Shown: piece by piece, positions 1 through 8,358 of the stretch
How the letters are laid out: the number at the start of each line of letters is the position of its first letter
Position numbering within the stretch: the first letter of the stretch is position 1
Assembly: GCA_012513715.1 (NCBI GenBank)
Contig: JAAZBP010000045.1
Location: 1-35,957, forward strand
From: Thermoproteota archaeon
GTDB lineage: Archaea; Thermoproteota; Bathyarchaeia; Bathyarchaeales; Bathycorpusculaceae
DNA: 35,957 nucleotides
Direction: 5' to 3'
Made by a program: the position numbers and the translations under genes
Notes under the pieces: generated by a model
What the model was told of the DNA's origin: nothing
Databases searched by the model: none
What the model saw: the letters and a program-made list of their open reading frames with translations, nothing else

Positions 1-161
1 ACTTCTTCAGTTAATCTTTTAAGCAAACTGATTTATAGACCTGTTCATAAGCTAATCAAACATGATAGCCTTTACATTCTTAATTTTTCGTTGAAAGTTA
101 AAGGCTTTATTTGAAAAGGTAATATTACTCGAACCAGACATAAACTATAACCGAGGAATAT
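1..161. other. Upstream region of the Orc1/Cdc6-like gene
   Basis: This AT-rich stretch precedes an Orc1/Cdc6-family gene, a place where archaeal replication origins often lie. I looked for origin-recognition-box repeats and saw none that I can support. The only clear signal is the ribosome-binding site GAGGA at 153-157, five bases before the TTG start at 162. The window begins here, so more of the region may lie outside it. Confidence 0.4.
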
Positions 162-1352
162 TTGTTGACCATTCCAAGCGTGTTCAAAGACGAATCTAAG
201 CTTGACATAAACTACATTCCGCCTAATCTGCCACATAGAGAAAAAGAGCAGCGCTTGTTGATGGAGTTTTTCAGTTTTATTTTACGTTGCCCTGAACGTA
301 TGGCTCAACGGGTAATTCTTACAGGTGATGTTGGTACTGGAAAAACAGCTCTCGCCCAAAACTTCGGATCAAAAATTTCCTCAGATGCCATAAAGCGGCG
401 TATAAACTTTCGTTATGTTCACGTAAACTGCCGTGAATTAAGGGGTAGTCTTCAGCCAATTCTACATCGTGCTGTAGTGGCTTTTCGCTCTAATTATCCT
501 GCACGTGGTTACAGTGCAGAAGAAATTCTAACTGCTCTGTTGCAGGTTCTTGATGAAGAAAATGCTTTCATGATATTTACGCTTGATGAATTCGATAGTT
601 TAATTGAAAAAGAAGGTTCGGATGCTGTCTACAAACTTACCCGAATTCAAGAGATGCGGCCTAATCAACCTCAAAGATTATCTTTTATCTTTATAATCCG
701 TAACTTAGATCCTATACAGAAACTTGATGAAAGCGCAAGAAGTACTCTTCAACGCAGTATTATTAATTTAGAAAGGTACGGTAAAACTCAGTTAATGGAT
801 ATTTTAAATGACCGTGTATCTATGGCTTTTGATATTGGTGCGGTGTCAGAGGATGTTGTGGAGTTAGTTGCAGAGTTGGCTTTTACAGAGACAGGTAACG
901 CTCGTTTTGGAATAGAATTACTTTGGCGCGCAGGTAAATATGCTGACGCAGAGGAAGCTAGTTCAGTTAAAGCTGAAAATGTGCGGTTTGCGGTTTCAAA
1001 CATTCTACCCGGTTTAAGACGAAGTGAACTAGTTTCTTTAGGTTTACATGAACAATTGTTTTTACTTGCAGTTGCCCGCTACTTTAAAGAAAACAATGAA
1101 GTTTATGTTGCTCTCTCAGAGCTTGAGGGGGTATACTCTGTAATATGTGAGGAATTCGATGAAAATCCTAAGACTCATACACAACTCTGGAATTATACAC
1201 AATACTTTTCATCTATGGGTATTTTAAAAATTCAGGTTTCATCTGTAGAGACGCGTGGAAGAACTACCCGTATATCTCTGCCTTCTACATCAGCAAAGGA
1301 ATTAGAAAGGCAATTAACTGACTATTTAGATTTAATGGGGCGAACAGAATAG
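162..1352 (+). CDS. Orc1/Cdc6-family AAA+ ATPase
   Basis: The 396-residue protein has the Orc1/Cdc6 layout: a Walker A motif GDVGTGKT near residue 55, a Walker B segment LDEFDSL near residue 140, a sensor-2-like GNARFGIELLWRAGKYAD segment near residue 250, and a C-terminal winged-helix-like region. In archaea this family marks replication origins and loads the MCM helicase; divergent paralogs can act as regulators. The start is TTG at 162, supported by GAGGA five bases upstream. A winged-helix gene follows with no gap, so the two are probably co-transcribed. Sequence matches to canonical Cdc6 are only in the core motifs, so this may be a paralog rather than the main initiator. Confidence 0.85.
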   Translation: MLTIPSVFKDESKLDINYIPPNLPHREKEQRLLMEFFSFILRCPERMAQRVILTGDVGTGKTALAQNFGSKISSDAIKRRINFRYVHVNCRELRGSLQPILHRAVVAFRSNYPARGYSAEEILTALLQVLDEENAFMIFTLDEFDSLIEKEGSDAVYKLTRIQEMRPNQPQRLSFIFIIRNLDPIQKLDESARSTLQRSIINLERYGKTQLMDILNDRVSMAFDIGAVSEDVVELVAELAFTETGNARFGIELLWRAGKYADAEEASSVKAENVRFAVSNILPGLRRSELVSLGLHEQLFLLAVARYFKENNEVYVALSELEGVYSVICEEFDENPKTHTQLWNYTQYFSSMGILKIQVSSVETRGRTTRISLPSTSAKELERQLTDYLDLMGRTE

Positions 1353-1613
1353 ATGCCAATCGAAGACGTTTTCTCGTCTAAAACACGTATGAAAATTCTT
1401 AAACTAATCTATACACTAGGATCATTGAATGTTTCAGACATTGCTAGAAGAATTAGGATAAACTATGTGACAACTATGCAGCATCTCAAAATACTTGAAG
1501 CTGAAGGTATTTTAACTAAACATGTGTATGGTCGAATACAAATGTACCGTTTCAAAGATGGACCAAAAGCTAAAGCAATAGCCGATTTGATTGAAATTTG
1601 GGAAGAACCCTGA
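1353..1613 (+). CDS. Winged-helix DNA-binding protein, ArsR-like
   Basis: This 86-residue protein is a single winged helix-turn-helix domain: residues about 10-70 hold SDIARRIRINYVTTMQHLKI as the helix-turn-helix, followed by the wing (ILTKHVYGRIQMYRF). No metal-binding cysteines are present, so it is not a metal sensor of the classical ArsR type. The ATG starts immediately after the TAG stop of the upstream Orc1/Cdc6-like gene, which implies translational coupling and possibly a joint role at DNA. The target is unknown. Confidence 0.75.
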   Translation: MPIEDVFSSKTRMKILKLIYTLGSLNVSDIARRIRINYVTTMQHLKILEAEGILTKHVYGRIQMYRFKDGPKAKAIADLIEIWEEP

Positions 1614-1736
1614 AGCATTACATAATGTGTTCTATCTTTATTAACTCGACTTTCACACTAAACTTTTAGCTATCAGTTAAACTTCCATATTTCCCAACAA
1701 AAAAGTACTACTATACACAAACGTGATTTGATTATA

Positions 1737-2234
1737 TCATATATCAATTATTGTAGCTTCATCTCTTATCGTGTCTAACAAGGCTATCGTTGCTTTTCCT
1801 GTTAGATATCCACAGAGTTCACCAGGGTTTACAGTTAATGTTTTACCTTTACGTTCAATACTCAACTTGTGGGAATGACCATAGATAACAGCGTTAAAAT
1901 AGCCACTATCAACTATTACATTGAGTAATTCAGGTTCGTTTCCATGCATCATTGCGATTTTGTAGCCTTCAATTTTTACTTGAGCAAAACAGTCATAGAT
2001 CGTACAATTCGAGGTTTCATTAAACCTTTTTTTCAATAGTTCTCTATCGCCGTCGTTGTTGCCAAATACACCAATAACTCTGCAGTGAAGGTCTTTAAGT
2101 TTAGATACAACAAAAGGAGACACAAAATCTCCAACATGTAATACTAACTCAACATTTTTTTCATTTAACACCTTTACTGCTTTATCTATTAGCTGTAAAT
2201 TGTCATGAGAATCAGCTATTAATCCAATGAGCAT
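1737..2234 (-). CDS. Metallophosphoesterase, YfcE/MJ0936 family
   Basis: A calcineurin-like phosphoesterase of about 165 residues. The family metal ligands are visible in order: D-x-H in IADSHDN at the N terminus, GD in HVGDF, GNND, the MHGNE histidine, and GHSH near the C terminus. Members of this compact family hydrolyse phosphodiesters, with Mn or Ni at the active site in vitro; the physiological substrate is usually unknown. I prefer the ATG at 2234 over an upstream ATG at 2255 because the family begins right before the I-G-L-I-A-D-S-H strand. The gene heads a minus-strand cluster with an HAD phosphatase and ApgM, with independent spacing. Confidence 0.85.
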   Translation of the reverse strand: MLIGLIADSHDNLQLIDKAVKVLNEKNVELVLHVGDFVSPFVVSKLKDLHCRVIGVFGNNDGDRELLKKRFNETSNCTIYDCFAQVKIEGYKIAMMHGNEPELLNVIVDSGYFNAVIYGHSHKLSIERKGKTLTVNPGELCGYLTGKATIALLDTIRDEATIIDI

Positions 2235-2316
2235 ATTCCACGATTCCTTTTTCAATTAAAAATAAGTCTAAGCATAACTTAACTTTATTCCATATGAGCT
2301 AATTGGAAACTTGCGG

Positions 2317-3033
2317 TTAGTACTGTTCAAGTGTAACCGGTAACTCACTTAAGCTATTTATTATGTGGTCAGGGTGGAACTTGAAAAATTTCTGGTCACG
2401 TCTCTTAATGTAAATCGATTTCATTCCTACAGATTTAGCGCCGTCAACATCAGCGTCAACAGTGTCGCCCACAAAAGCAACTTTCTCTGCAGGAACTCCC
2501 AGTTTATCTAGTGTAATTGTAAAGATTTCTGGGCTCGGTTTACGCTTGTTAACTTCACCTGAGATAACAACTACTTCAAACATGTTATTGATACCGTTTA
2601 CATTTAGTAATTTATGAACACATTCGGGAATCGCAAAATTTGAAATTATGCCTAACCTAAATTTTTTATTTAATGTATTCAACATTTTTTCTGCATTTTC
2701 ATCTATACATACATACTTCATGAATTCTTCAGCAAATGCATTAGTAGCTCCTTTGACTATCGGGTCTGAGACTTCGTATTTGTAACCTAAACTCTTTAGA
2801 GTTTCAGCTACACGCAAATTAAAGTGTGGTTCATCAAGGTTCAAGTCAGTTTCAGCAATTATTTTATCTCGGACAGTTATGTATGTAGAATGGAATTTCT
2901 CAAATGAAACTGAAATTCCATTTGTGCTAACGTGTTCATACATCCTTTTCATTGCTGGTAAATGGAAAGAGTGATTTCCCTGAATCATCAATAGTGTATC
3001 GAACATATCAAATAAAACAGCTTCAAGCGTCAT
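2317..3033 (-). CDS. HAD-superfamily hydrolase, subfamily IA
   Basis: The 238-residue protein carries all four HAD motifs: motif I DMFDTLL (residues 9-15, nucleophile Asp9), motif II IISNFA near residue 133, motif III lysine in KRKPSPEIF, and motif IV FVGDTVDADVDGA with paired acidic residues near 190. A helical cap domain sits between motifs I and II, as in phosphoglycolate phosphatase and haloacid dehalogenase relatives. Motif I begins with D-M-F-D, consistent with a phosphatase. It is likely a small-molecule phosphatase in the cytoplasm; the substrate cannot be read from the sequence. Confidence 0.85.
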   Translation of the reverse strand: MTLEAVLFDMFDTLLMIQGNHSFHLPAMKRMYEHVSTNGISVSFEKFHSTYITVRDKIIAETDLNLDEPHFNLRVAETLKSLGYKYEVSDPIVKGATNAFAEEFMKYVCIDENAEKMLNTLNKKFRLGIISNFAIPECVHKLLNVNGINNMFEVVVISGEVNKRKPSPEIFTITLDKLGVPAEKVAFVGDTVDADVDGAKSVGMKSIYIKRRDQKFFKFHPDHIINSLSELPVTLEQY

Positions 3034-3125
3034 CAGTATAACCTTTACAAGTTCAGATTTGACTGCTTAAGCTAATAAAACTCTTTTCTATGTTATTTAA
3101 TATCATCTGCTTTATTTTTTGCAGA

Positions 3126-4334
3126 TTAACATGTAGATAATAAGAGTGAAAGTAAGTATGTGTTCTCAACTAAGCCAAATGCTCCTTTTTTAGAGGAGAG
3201 CTCGTCAAATGATGTAACACAATCAGGGTCAATCGAAGGTGCAGCTATAACGAAAGGTACAGGGTCACGTGAATGGGTCCCAGTTGCAATAGGTGTGGGA
3301 TGATCAGGCAATACTGCTATTGCGTATGGTTCATTGACGCCTTTTATGATTCTGCCAATTAATCTTTTGTCTAAGTCTTCAATTGTTTTTATTTTTAATT
3401 TATAGTCGCGTATGTGTCCGGCCTCGTCAGGAGCCTCAACATGAACAAAAACTAGGTCCTTTGTCTTTAGTGCCTTCAGTGCTGCATCAGCTTTTCCCTC
3501 ATAGTTGGTGTTATATAGACCTGTTGCGCCTTTAACGTTTATAACCTCCATACCCGCGTATGAACCGATGCCTTTTACTAAGTCTACTGCAGAGATAACC
3601 GCTGATTCTATACCATATTTCGCTTTTAACGTGGGTATTGAAGGTTTTTTACCTCCTCCCCATGGCCAAATTAAGTTACCTGCGTTTTTACCTTCAGCTT
3701 CACGAGAAATATTAACTGGGTGTGACCTGAGAATCTCTCTAGAACCTTCAATAAGGTCAATTAATAATCGTGTAGTTTTTTCTGCTTCTGGAGTGACTGC
3801 TTTTGGTAGTACATCAGCTACTGCTGCTCCTCTAACATCGTGTGGTGGAACACATTTTATTTGTTGAGGAATAGTAAAATTTCTAAGAACTAGAAAGTGC
3901 CTGTAATCTAAACCTGAATAGAATTCAATTTGATTAGGTTTATCAAATTTCTTCTTTATAACTTCTATGAGTTTTTCTGCCTCTTCAGTAGTTATGTGAC
4001 CAGCTGAGTAGTCGGCTATAACTCCCTGTTTTTCAGTGATTATGTTACATCTATATGCAGTGTCGTTAGGCCCAAGTTCAATTCCTCTTGAAGGTGCTTC
4101 AAGTGCTCCTCTACCTGTACAGTAAACCCGTGGATCATAACCCAAGACGGCGCATATAGCAGTATCAGAACCTGGTGCACACTCATCTGGAACAGTTTTG
4201 ATAAGACCGCTCCTACCTTTAGCTACAATACCATCAAGATTAGGTTTGTATGCAACTTGAAGCGGTGTTTTATTTCCCAGCTCAGGTATAGGCAAGTCAG
4301 CCATGCCGTCTCCTACCACTATTATGTATTTCAT
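3126..4334 (-). CDS. apgM: 2,3-bisphosphoglycerate-independent phosphoglycerate mutase, archaeal type
   Basis: At 402 residues this matches archaeal ApgM, an alkaline-phosphatase-superfamily enzyme that interconverts 3- and 2-phosphoglycerate in glycolysis and gluconeogenesis. The N-terminal metal-site segment IIVVGDGMADLP, the nucleophile-region segment CAPGSDTAICAVLGYDP (phosphorylated serine), the VHVEAPDEAGH metal ligands and the LPDHPTP...GTHSRDPVP C-terminal metal site are all present, so the enzyme looks intact. The ATG start has a GGAG sequence about nine bases upstream. Confidence 0.95.
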   Translation of the reverse strand: MKYIIVVGDGMADLPIPELGNKTPLQVAYKPNLDGIVAKGRSGLIKTVPDECAPGSDTAICAVLGYDPRVYCTGRGALEAPSRGIELGPNDTAYRCNIITEKQGVIADYSAGHITTEEAEKLIEVIKKKFDKPNQIEFYSGLDYRHFLVLRNFTIPQQIKCVPPHDVRGAAVADVLPKAVTPEAEKTTRLLIDLIEGSREILRSHPVNISREAEGKNAGNLIWPWGGGKKPSIPTLKAKYGIESAVISAVDLVKGIGSYAGMEVINVKGATGLYNTNYEGKADAALKALKTKDLVFVHVEAPDEAGHIRDYKLKIKTIEDLDKRLIGRIIKGVNEPYAIAVLPDHPTPIATGTHSRDPVPFVIAAPSIDPDCVTSFDELSSKKGAFGLVENTYLLSLLLSTC

Positions 4335-4549
4335 TGATTTTCTCCACGTTTTGCTGTTTTTAGCTAATTTTGTTTTAAGGAATACTGTAAACGTCTATTT
4401 ATCTACTTACTGCTGTTTTTCTATAAACTATTTTTTTGTTTTTTAGTCTATTATTTGGTTATTAAAGCATCATGACTGGTGTCTTTAAGTTTAATTTTTC
4501 TTTTATCAACAATAAAATCTGTCATTATGCAATAAAATTAAAACATCCA

Positions 4550-5242
4550 TCAAACCTTAGAGTGATGTTTTAATCCGGCTTTATGCCAGACTTTATTTTT
4601 GACAAAAATAAATGATGTAACACCAGTAATTAATAATGTTAAGATTAGCAGTACATTAGCTAATGTTATCCATTCAGGCGAATAAAGCATTCCTATTGTT
4701 ACTGCACCAAAAATATACAGTGAAACAACACCACTTACCACTTGTCCTGCAACAACAAATTTCTGTCCTCGAAGAACCTTAGTTTTTAACCAATTAAGCG
4801 CGGCATCAATTCTCTTAGAGACATCAGGTAAATCATCCAAAACTAAAGTTAAACCTCCCAGTAGAAAGAACCTGCCTGTGTTAACTGCAATACTAGTGTT
4901 GTCTACAAAAAAAATCTTGGACAGCGGTACAGGTGAAAAAGCTATTACATAGAGTGAAGCGAAAGCTATCACCAGAAAACCATAGACATAATGGTGAAAA
5001 AGAAACCTGCCAGTTTTTAATTTTCTCCCGATTAATGCGCTTGGAAAAATATTCAATGCTGCCGCGGCAATTGCAACCCAAAAAATGTTGCCGTTAAATA
5101 GGTACGGGTGAAACGGATTCCACTCTGGGAAATACCAGTAGAAACCGGCAAGGATGCCTACTGAGCAAGCTATAGTTAGTAGCGCATTGAAAATCAGAGA
5201 TAGACTGAATGTTTTTTTGCAAAGTATCCATGCACGACCCAT
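4550..5242 (-). CDS. Membrane protein of unknown function, about six segments
   Basis: A 230-residue hydrophobic protein with roughly six membrane segments. Two polar patches stand out: HHYVYGFLV at the start of the third segment and LVLDDLPDVSKRI in a cytoplasmic-looking loop near residue 140; paired histidines followed later by D-D may form a metal site, but this is speculation. I do not recognise the family. The ATG at 5242 has GAGGA six bases upstream. It is divergent from the propeller gene at 5562. Confidence 0.7.
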   Translation of the reverse strand: MGRAWILCKKTFSLSLIFNALLTIACSVGILAGFYWYFPEWNPFHPYLFNGNIFWVAIAAAALNIFPSALIGRKLKTGRFLFHHYVYGFLVIAFASLYVIAFSPVPLSKIFFVDNTSIAVNTGRFFLLGGLTLVLDDLPDVSKRIDAALNWLKTKVLRGQKFVVAGQVVSGVVSLYIFGAVTIGMLYSPEWITLANVLLILTLLITGVTSFIFVKNKVWHKAGLKHHSKV

Positions 5243-5561
5243 GCAATGTCCTCACTTAACTATAAAACTGCAGGAATCACAGTTTTAGAATATGAATGTT
5301 GTGCAATTATCTGCTTAAGTGTAATAAGAAAAAGCTCTCAATCAATTTTTTTTACTATTTTAAGAAAGTAAAGTCTATAGTCTTTTTTCTATCTTTTATC
5401 TTGGAAAAAGTTCTTCTAAACAGTAAATTCTGATGAAGAAGATGCTTTTACATTTCTATCTACTTTTTTTATAATATACCCAAACGAAAAACAAACACTC
5501 AAAAACCCCAAGTTTGCTGTTAAAACTAAAAACTTTTAACCGATAACTACGAAAAACAAAT
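5243..5561. other. Divergent intergenic region, AT-rich
   Basis: This 319-base gap separates a minus-strand membrane protein from a plus-strand secreted protein and must carry both promoters. A TATA-like TTTTAA at 5534-5539 lies 23 bases before the ATG at 5562, which fits a leaderless transcript. I see no supported gene or repeat in the rest. Confidence 0.4.
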
Positions 5562-6827
5562 ATGATTATAATGAACAAAAAACGGGCCAAAATCATAATC
5601 ACTCTAGACACTTTACTGCTACTATTTTTATCATGCAGCCTGATAGCCACAGTAAAAGCAGACCCCACCTGGAACATAGAAACAATAGACTCAACCTATA
5701 ATGTTGGATTGTATACTTCTTTGGCTTTAGATTCCTCAAATACTCCACACATAAGTTACATGGATACCACAAATAATGATTTGAGGTATGCTAAGCGGAA
5801 TGGACTATTATGGAATATAGAAGTAGTGGATCAAACCGGAAACGTAGGTCTCTTTACTTCTATTGCATTAGATACCGCAGGAAACCCACACATAAGCTAC
5901 TTGGATGCCACAAATTTTGATTTGAAGTATGCCAAGTGGAATGGAGCTTCATGGACCATAGAGACAGTGGACTCAACCGAAGATGTCGGTTACTATACGT
6001 CTATTGCATTAGATTCTTTAAATAATCCACACATAAGCTACTTGGATGCTACAAATTATTTTTTGAAGTATGCTAGATGGGATGGTTCATCATGGATTAC
6101 GCAAATAGTGGACTCAACCGAATTTGTTGGAGAGTTCACATCTATTGCGTTAGATTCTTTAAATAATCCACATATAAGCTACATGGATGTCTTAAATTCT
6201 GATTTGAAGTATGCTAGATGGACTGGGTCAGAATGGAATATACAGACAGTTGATTCAGTTGGAAACGTCGGAAAATATTCTTCGTTAGTGTTGGATTCTT
6301 TAAATAATCCACATATAAGCTACCATGCATCCACAATTTTTGATTTGAAGTATGCTAGATGGACTGGGTCAGAATGGAATATACAGACAGTTGATTCAGC
6401 TGGAAATACTGGGTCTTTTATTTCTTTAGTGTTGGATTCTTTAAATAATCCACATATAAGCTACTTCGATGTTTCCAATGAATGTTTGAAGTATGCTTGG
6501 TGGGATGGCTCAACATGGTCCACACAGACAGTAGACCAATCCGGACGGCTTGGATTGTTTACTTCTTTGGCTTTGGATTCCTCAAATAACCCACACATAA
6601 GCTACCTAGATGAAACAAACTATGATTTGAAGTACGCTAAAGGTACACACCCTACACCTTCACCGACTCCAACCTCAACACCCACGCGCCCACCATCTGT
6701 AGGAGGAACATTCATCACACTGAATTCAAACCAACCGCTGATAATTATTCTAATCGCAGCCTTAACCACAGCCATCGCAACAATATACTTAGCATCCAAA
6801 ACTCTAAAAAAACAAAAAATAAACTAA
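5562..6827 (+). CDS. Secreted, membrane-anchored seven-repeat beta-propeller protein
   Basis: The protein has an N-terminal signal/anchor segment (hydrophobic residues about 10-30, then KADP), seven tandem 47-residue repeats with the core LDSLNNPHISYLDATN and LKYARWDG, a Pro/Thr/Ser stalk (TPSPTPTSTPTRPP) and a C-terminal membrane segment followed by KKQKIN. Seven repeats of this size suggest a seven-bladed propeller displayed on the outer face of the cell membrane. Ligand and partner are unknown; polysaccharide or protein binding is possible. Repeats four and five share a long identical DNA segment offset by exactly 141 bases (from 6201 and 6342), showing recent internal duplication or conversion. 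The first ATG (5562) fits a TATA-like element 23 bases upstream; the ATG at 5571 is an alternative. Confidence 0.8.
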   Translation: MIIMNKKRAKIIITLDTLLLLFLSCSLIATVKADPTWNIETIDSTYNVGLYTSLALDSSNTPHISYMDTTNNDLRYAKRNGLLWNIEVVDQTGNVGLFTSIALDTAGNPHISYLDATNFDLKYAKWNGASWTIETVDSTEDVGYYTSIALDSLNNPHISYLDATNYFLKYARWDGSSWITQIVDSTEFVGEFTSIALDSLNNPHISYMDVLNSDLKYARWTGSEWNIQTVDSVGNVGKYSSLVLDSLNNPHISYHASTIFDLKYARWTGSEWNIQTVDSAGNTGSFISLVLDSLNNPHISYFDVSNECLKYAWWDGSTWSTQTVDQSGRLGLFTSLALDSSNNPHISYLDETNYDLKYAKGTHPTPSPTPTSTPTRPPSVGGTFITLNSNQPLIIILIAALTTAIATIYLASKTLKKQKIN

Positions 6828-7039
6828 CACACTAATCTTTTTTGAAAATAAAAATTGAGCATATTTAACGCTTATTACGAAATAGCGGACAAAAATTTCT
6901 TCAAAAATAGAAAAAACTATAGATAAAAAACACCTGTCATGCTGTTCATTGCGGGTATGGTCTGCTGGTCTTAATACGTTTTTTGTGTCTAAATTATAAA
7001 TGCTGAGCTTTTACTCTTTGTTCTGAAAATAAAAGTTAG

Positions 7040-7183
7040 TTATTCCCATACACATCTGTTTTAAGTTCCAAAGACTTTAGGAGGAACGTTAGAGGAAACC
7101 CCTTTGTAGACCGGAAAGATACCAAATGTCTGTTTTACAGGCGAAAAATAGTGCCGGCGCGTGGGGGGTCTCTATGTCCCTAA
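7040..7183 (+). pseudogene. Possible 3' relic of an IS200/IS605-type tnpB
   Basis: An open stretch of about 47 codons with no credible start ends in CLFYRRKIVPARGGSLCP, then a stop. In style this resembles the variable arginine- and glycine-containing tails of archaeal TnpB proteins, but no zinc ribbon or RuvC motif survives, so the match is weak. It is more GC-rich than its surroundings, and it is followed at 7226-7256 by two GC-rich hairpins (GGGCG/CGCCC arms at 7226-7230 and 7239-7243, then CCCGAAGGG), as seen near the right end of such elements. It could equally be part of an unrelated structured RNA. Confidence 0.25.
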
Positions 7184-7397
7184 CCTCAACTACTTAACCT
7201 CAATTAACTTTGAAGTGCTTTGAATGGGCGTAAAGTGGCGCCCGAAGGGAGCAATTAAGTCATTTATTTTAACGATTCTCCTGTTGAGTCTTTTAGACTC
7301 CGCTATCACATGGGCAGAAACCTTTGCACAGAAAAAAATTGAAGCATTAAAAAGTGCCTATACTTGGCGATAGTAAAGCTGCCAATTTAAAATTCTA

Positions 7398-7519
7398 TCT
7401 TAAGTGTTCAATTTCTATGTTTTCATTAGTACTAAAAACAAGATTAGTAAGAAACATGGTTATTAGTGTTTTAATCCTAATTGCACTTAAGATTTGATTA
7501 GTACCAAAACATTGAAATT
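7398..7519. repeat. AT-rich compound inverted repeat
   Basis: AATTTCTATGTTTT at 7410-7423 pairs with AAAACATTGAAATT at 7506-7519 (13 of 14), and inside it GTACTAA at 7429-7435 pairs with TTAGTAC at 7498-7504. A third pair, TCTTAAGTG (7398-7406) and CACTTAAGA (7484-7492), is perfect but crosses the first two. This may be a degenerate terminal inverted repeat or a folded leader of the RNA unit that begins about 20 bases later. Confidence 0.45.
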
Positions 7520-7540
7520 CTCAGTAAAGAGGTTTTAAAT

Positions 7541-7627
7541 GGGCTATGAGATAATCGAGGTACGGCGAAGCCCAACGGCTGGGGAAAAAGGTCGTGGCTG
7601 ATGAGAGCTTTTTCCGCTATTGAGCCC
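7541..7627 (+). ncRNA. Putative structured RNA, unit A of a tandem pair
   Basis: This unit shares an ordered set of blocks with unit B downstream: ATAATCGAGGTRCG at its 5' part, GAAGC, GGCNGG, an A-run, then GCTTTTT and CTATTGAG at its 3' end, with 74 bases from first to last block here. It can fold into a CCCA/TGGG hairpin followed by an eight-pair GGAAAAAG/CTTTTTCC hairpin, enclosed by GGGCT (7541-7545) and AGCCC (7623-7627). No reading frame explains the conservation. I do not recognise the RNA class. The strand is inferred from the fold and from the U-rich 3' arm; the complement would fold too. Confidence 0.5.
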
Positions 7628-7650
7628 TTTAAATCAAAATATCCTCACTA

Positions 7651-7734
7651 TAAGGTGATATAATCGAGGTGCGCTGAAGCTGAAGGCAGGTAAAAATAAG
7701 CTGAAGTATGGTGAGTGCTTTTTTTCCTATTGAG
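7651..7734 (+). ncRNA. Putative structured RNA, unit B of a tandem pair
   Basis: This is the second copy of the unit at 7541. Blocks ATAATCGAGGT (7660-7670), GAAGC, GGCAGG, AAAAA, GCTTTTT and CTATTGAG (7727-7734) occur in the same order over 75 bases, while the sequence between them differs. The first hairpin is formed by CTG/CAG here instead of CCCA/TGGG, a compensatory change that favours RNA structure over protein coding. A TATA-like CTTTAAAT at 7627-7634 lies about 25 bases before the unit, so it may have its own promoter. Confidence 0.5.
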
Positions 7735-8043
7735 TATATGTTAAAATCTATTTCAACTGATTATTTTTTAATCGAAAAGGGGGTATTCAATTCTCACGTT
7801 GTTTCTATGAACATTTACTCTTGTTAATTCCGATTCATTTAGTATATTTTTCATTTTTGCGTAATGTATCTCATATTTTAACAAAATAAATCTTGAAAAA
7901 AATACTCGTTTCTCATCAAAAAACTGTTTTTCTTAAAAAAAAGTTTGGTCCCACTTTTGGGTTAAAAAGAAAAAAACCTGTCATTAACTATACTGTTAAC
8001 TAGATAATACCTTTTAGGCAAAGCAGGAAGAATAATGGTTTTA

Positions 8044-8268
8044 TCAGTATGGCTCTCTTTTACTTGTCATGTAAGCCCAAACGCCGACTATCACTACTGT
8101 TATGATTGCACCGGCTAAACCAGCTACAATATAGCTTGTTAAGCCTGCCAGTGATGGTAAAACGAATGCTAGCCAAGGAATAACATATGTTGCTGTAAGC
8201 TGTGCAATGACGCCTGCTAGGAAACCCAGAATAGCTATTATGACGAATACTTTTAATCTGCCGCTCAT
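8044..8268 (-). CDS. Small two-segment membrane protein
   Basis: A 74-residue protein with two hydrophobic segments (about residues 6-30 and 36-67) separated by a short Pro/Ser/Gly turn, and a short basic-acidic tail KREPY. The first segment is glycine/alanine-rich. The start ATG follows GTGAT, a good match to the archaeal anti-Shine-Dalgarno, within six bases. The gene is divergent from the cell-division operon and shares its promoter region, so a membrane role linked to division is possible but unproven. I do not recognise the family. Confidence 0.65.
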   Translation of the reverse strand: MSGRLKVFVIIAILGFLAGVIAQLTATYVIPWLAFVLPSLAGLTSYIVAGLAGAIITVVIVGVWAYMTSKREPY

Positions 8269-8358
8269 TCAAATCACGTTTTTATTTACCGATTAGATAG
8301 CGTTTCTTTTTAGTGTAACTTACATATTCATGTCTAAACATGCAAACGACGGTGCCGC

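Larger units (their letters stand above)
6828..8043. other. 1.2-kb region without an intact gene
   Basis: No convincing full-length reading frame is present. The first 40 bases include a T-rich stretch that could end transcription of the propeller gene. Within the region I see a GC-rich island at about 7080-7260 (possible transposon relic and GC-rich hairpins), an AT-rich inverted repeat at 7398-7519, two tandem RNA-like units at 7541-7734, and an AT-rich remainder to 8043 in which I see nothing specific. A TATA-like AATTATAAATG near 6990-7000 could drive transcription into the island. Confidence 0.5.

Noticed and set aside
1-161. Replication origin beside the Orc1/Cdc6-like gene.
   Set aside because: No origin-recognition-box repeats or long AT-rich unwinding element can be shown in the available sequence.
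5456-5677. A 73-codon hydrophobic frame on the minus strand.
   Set aside because: It is antisense to the signal segment of the secreted propeller gene and its promoter, with no start signal; the composition is explained by the AT-rich opposite strand.
7060-7330. RNase P RNA or SRP RNA in the GC-rich island.
   Set aside because: Short resemblances (a GAGGAAA-like stretch, CCCGAAGGGAGCA) occur, but the universal conserved regions and the expected long-range pairing are missing.
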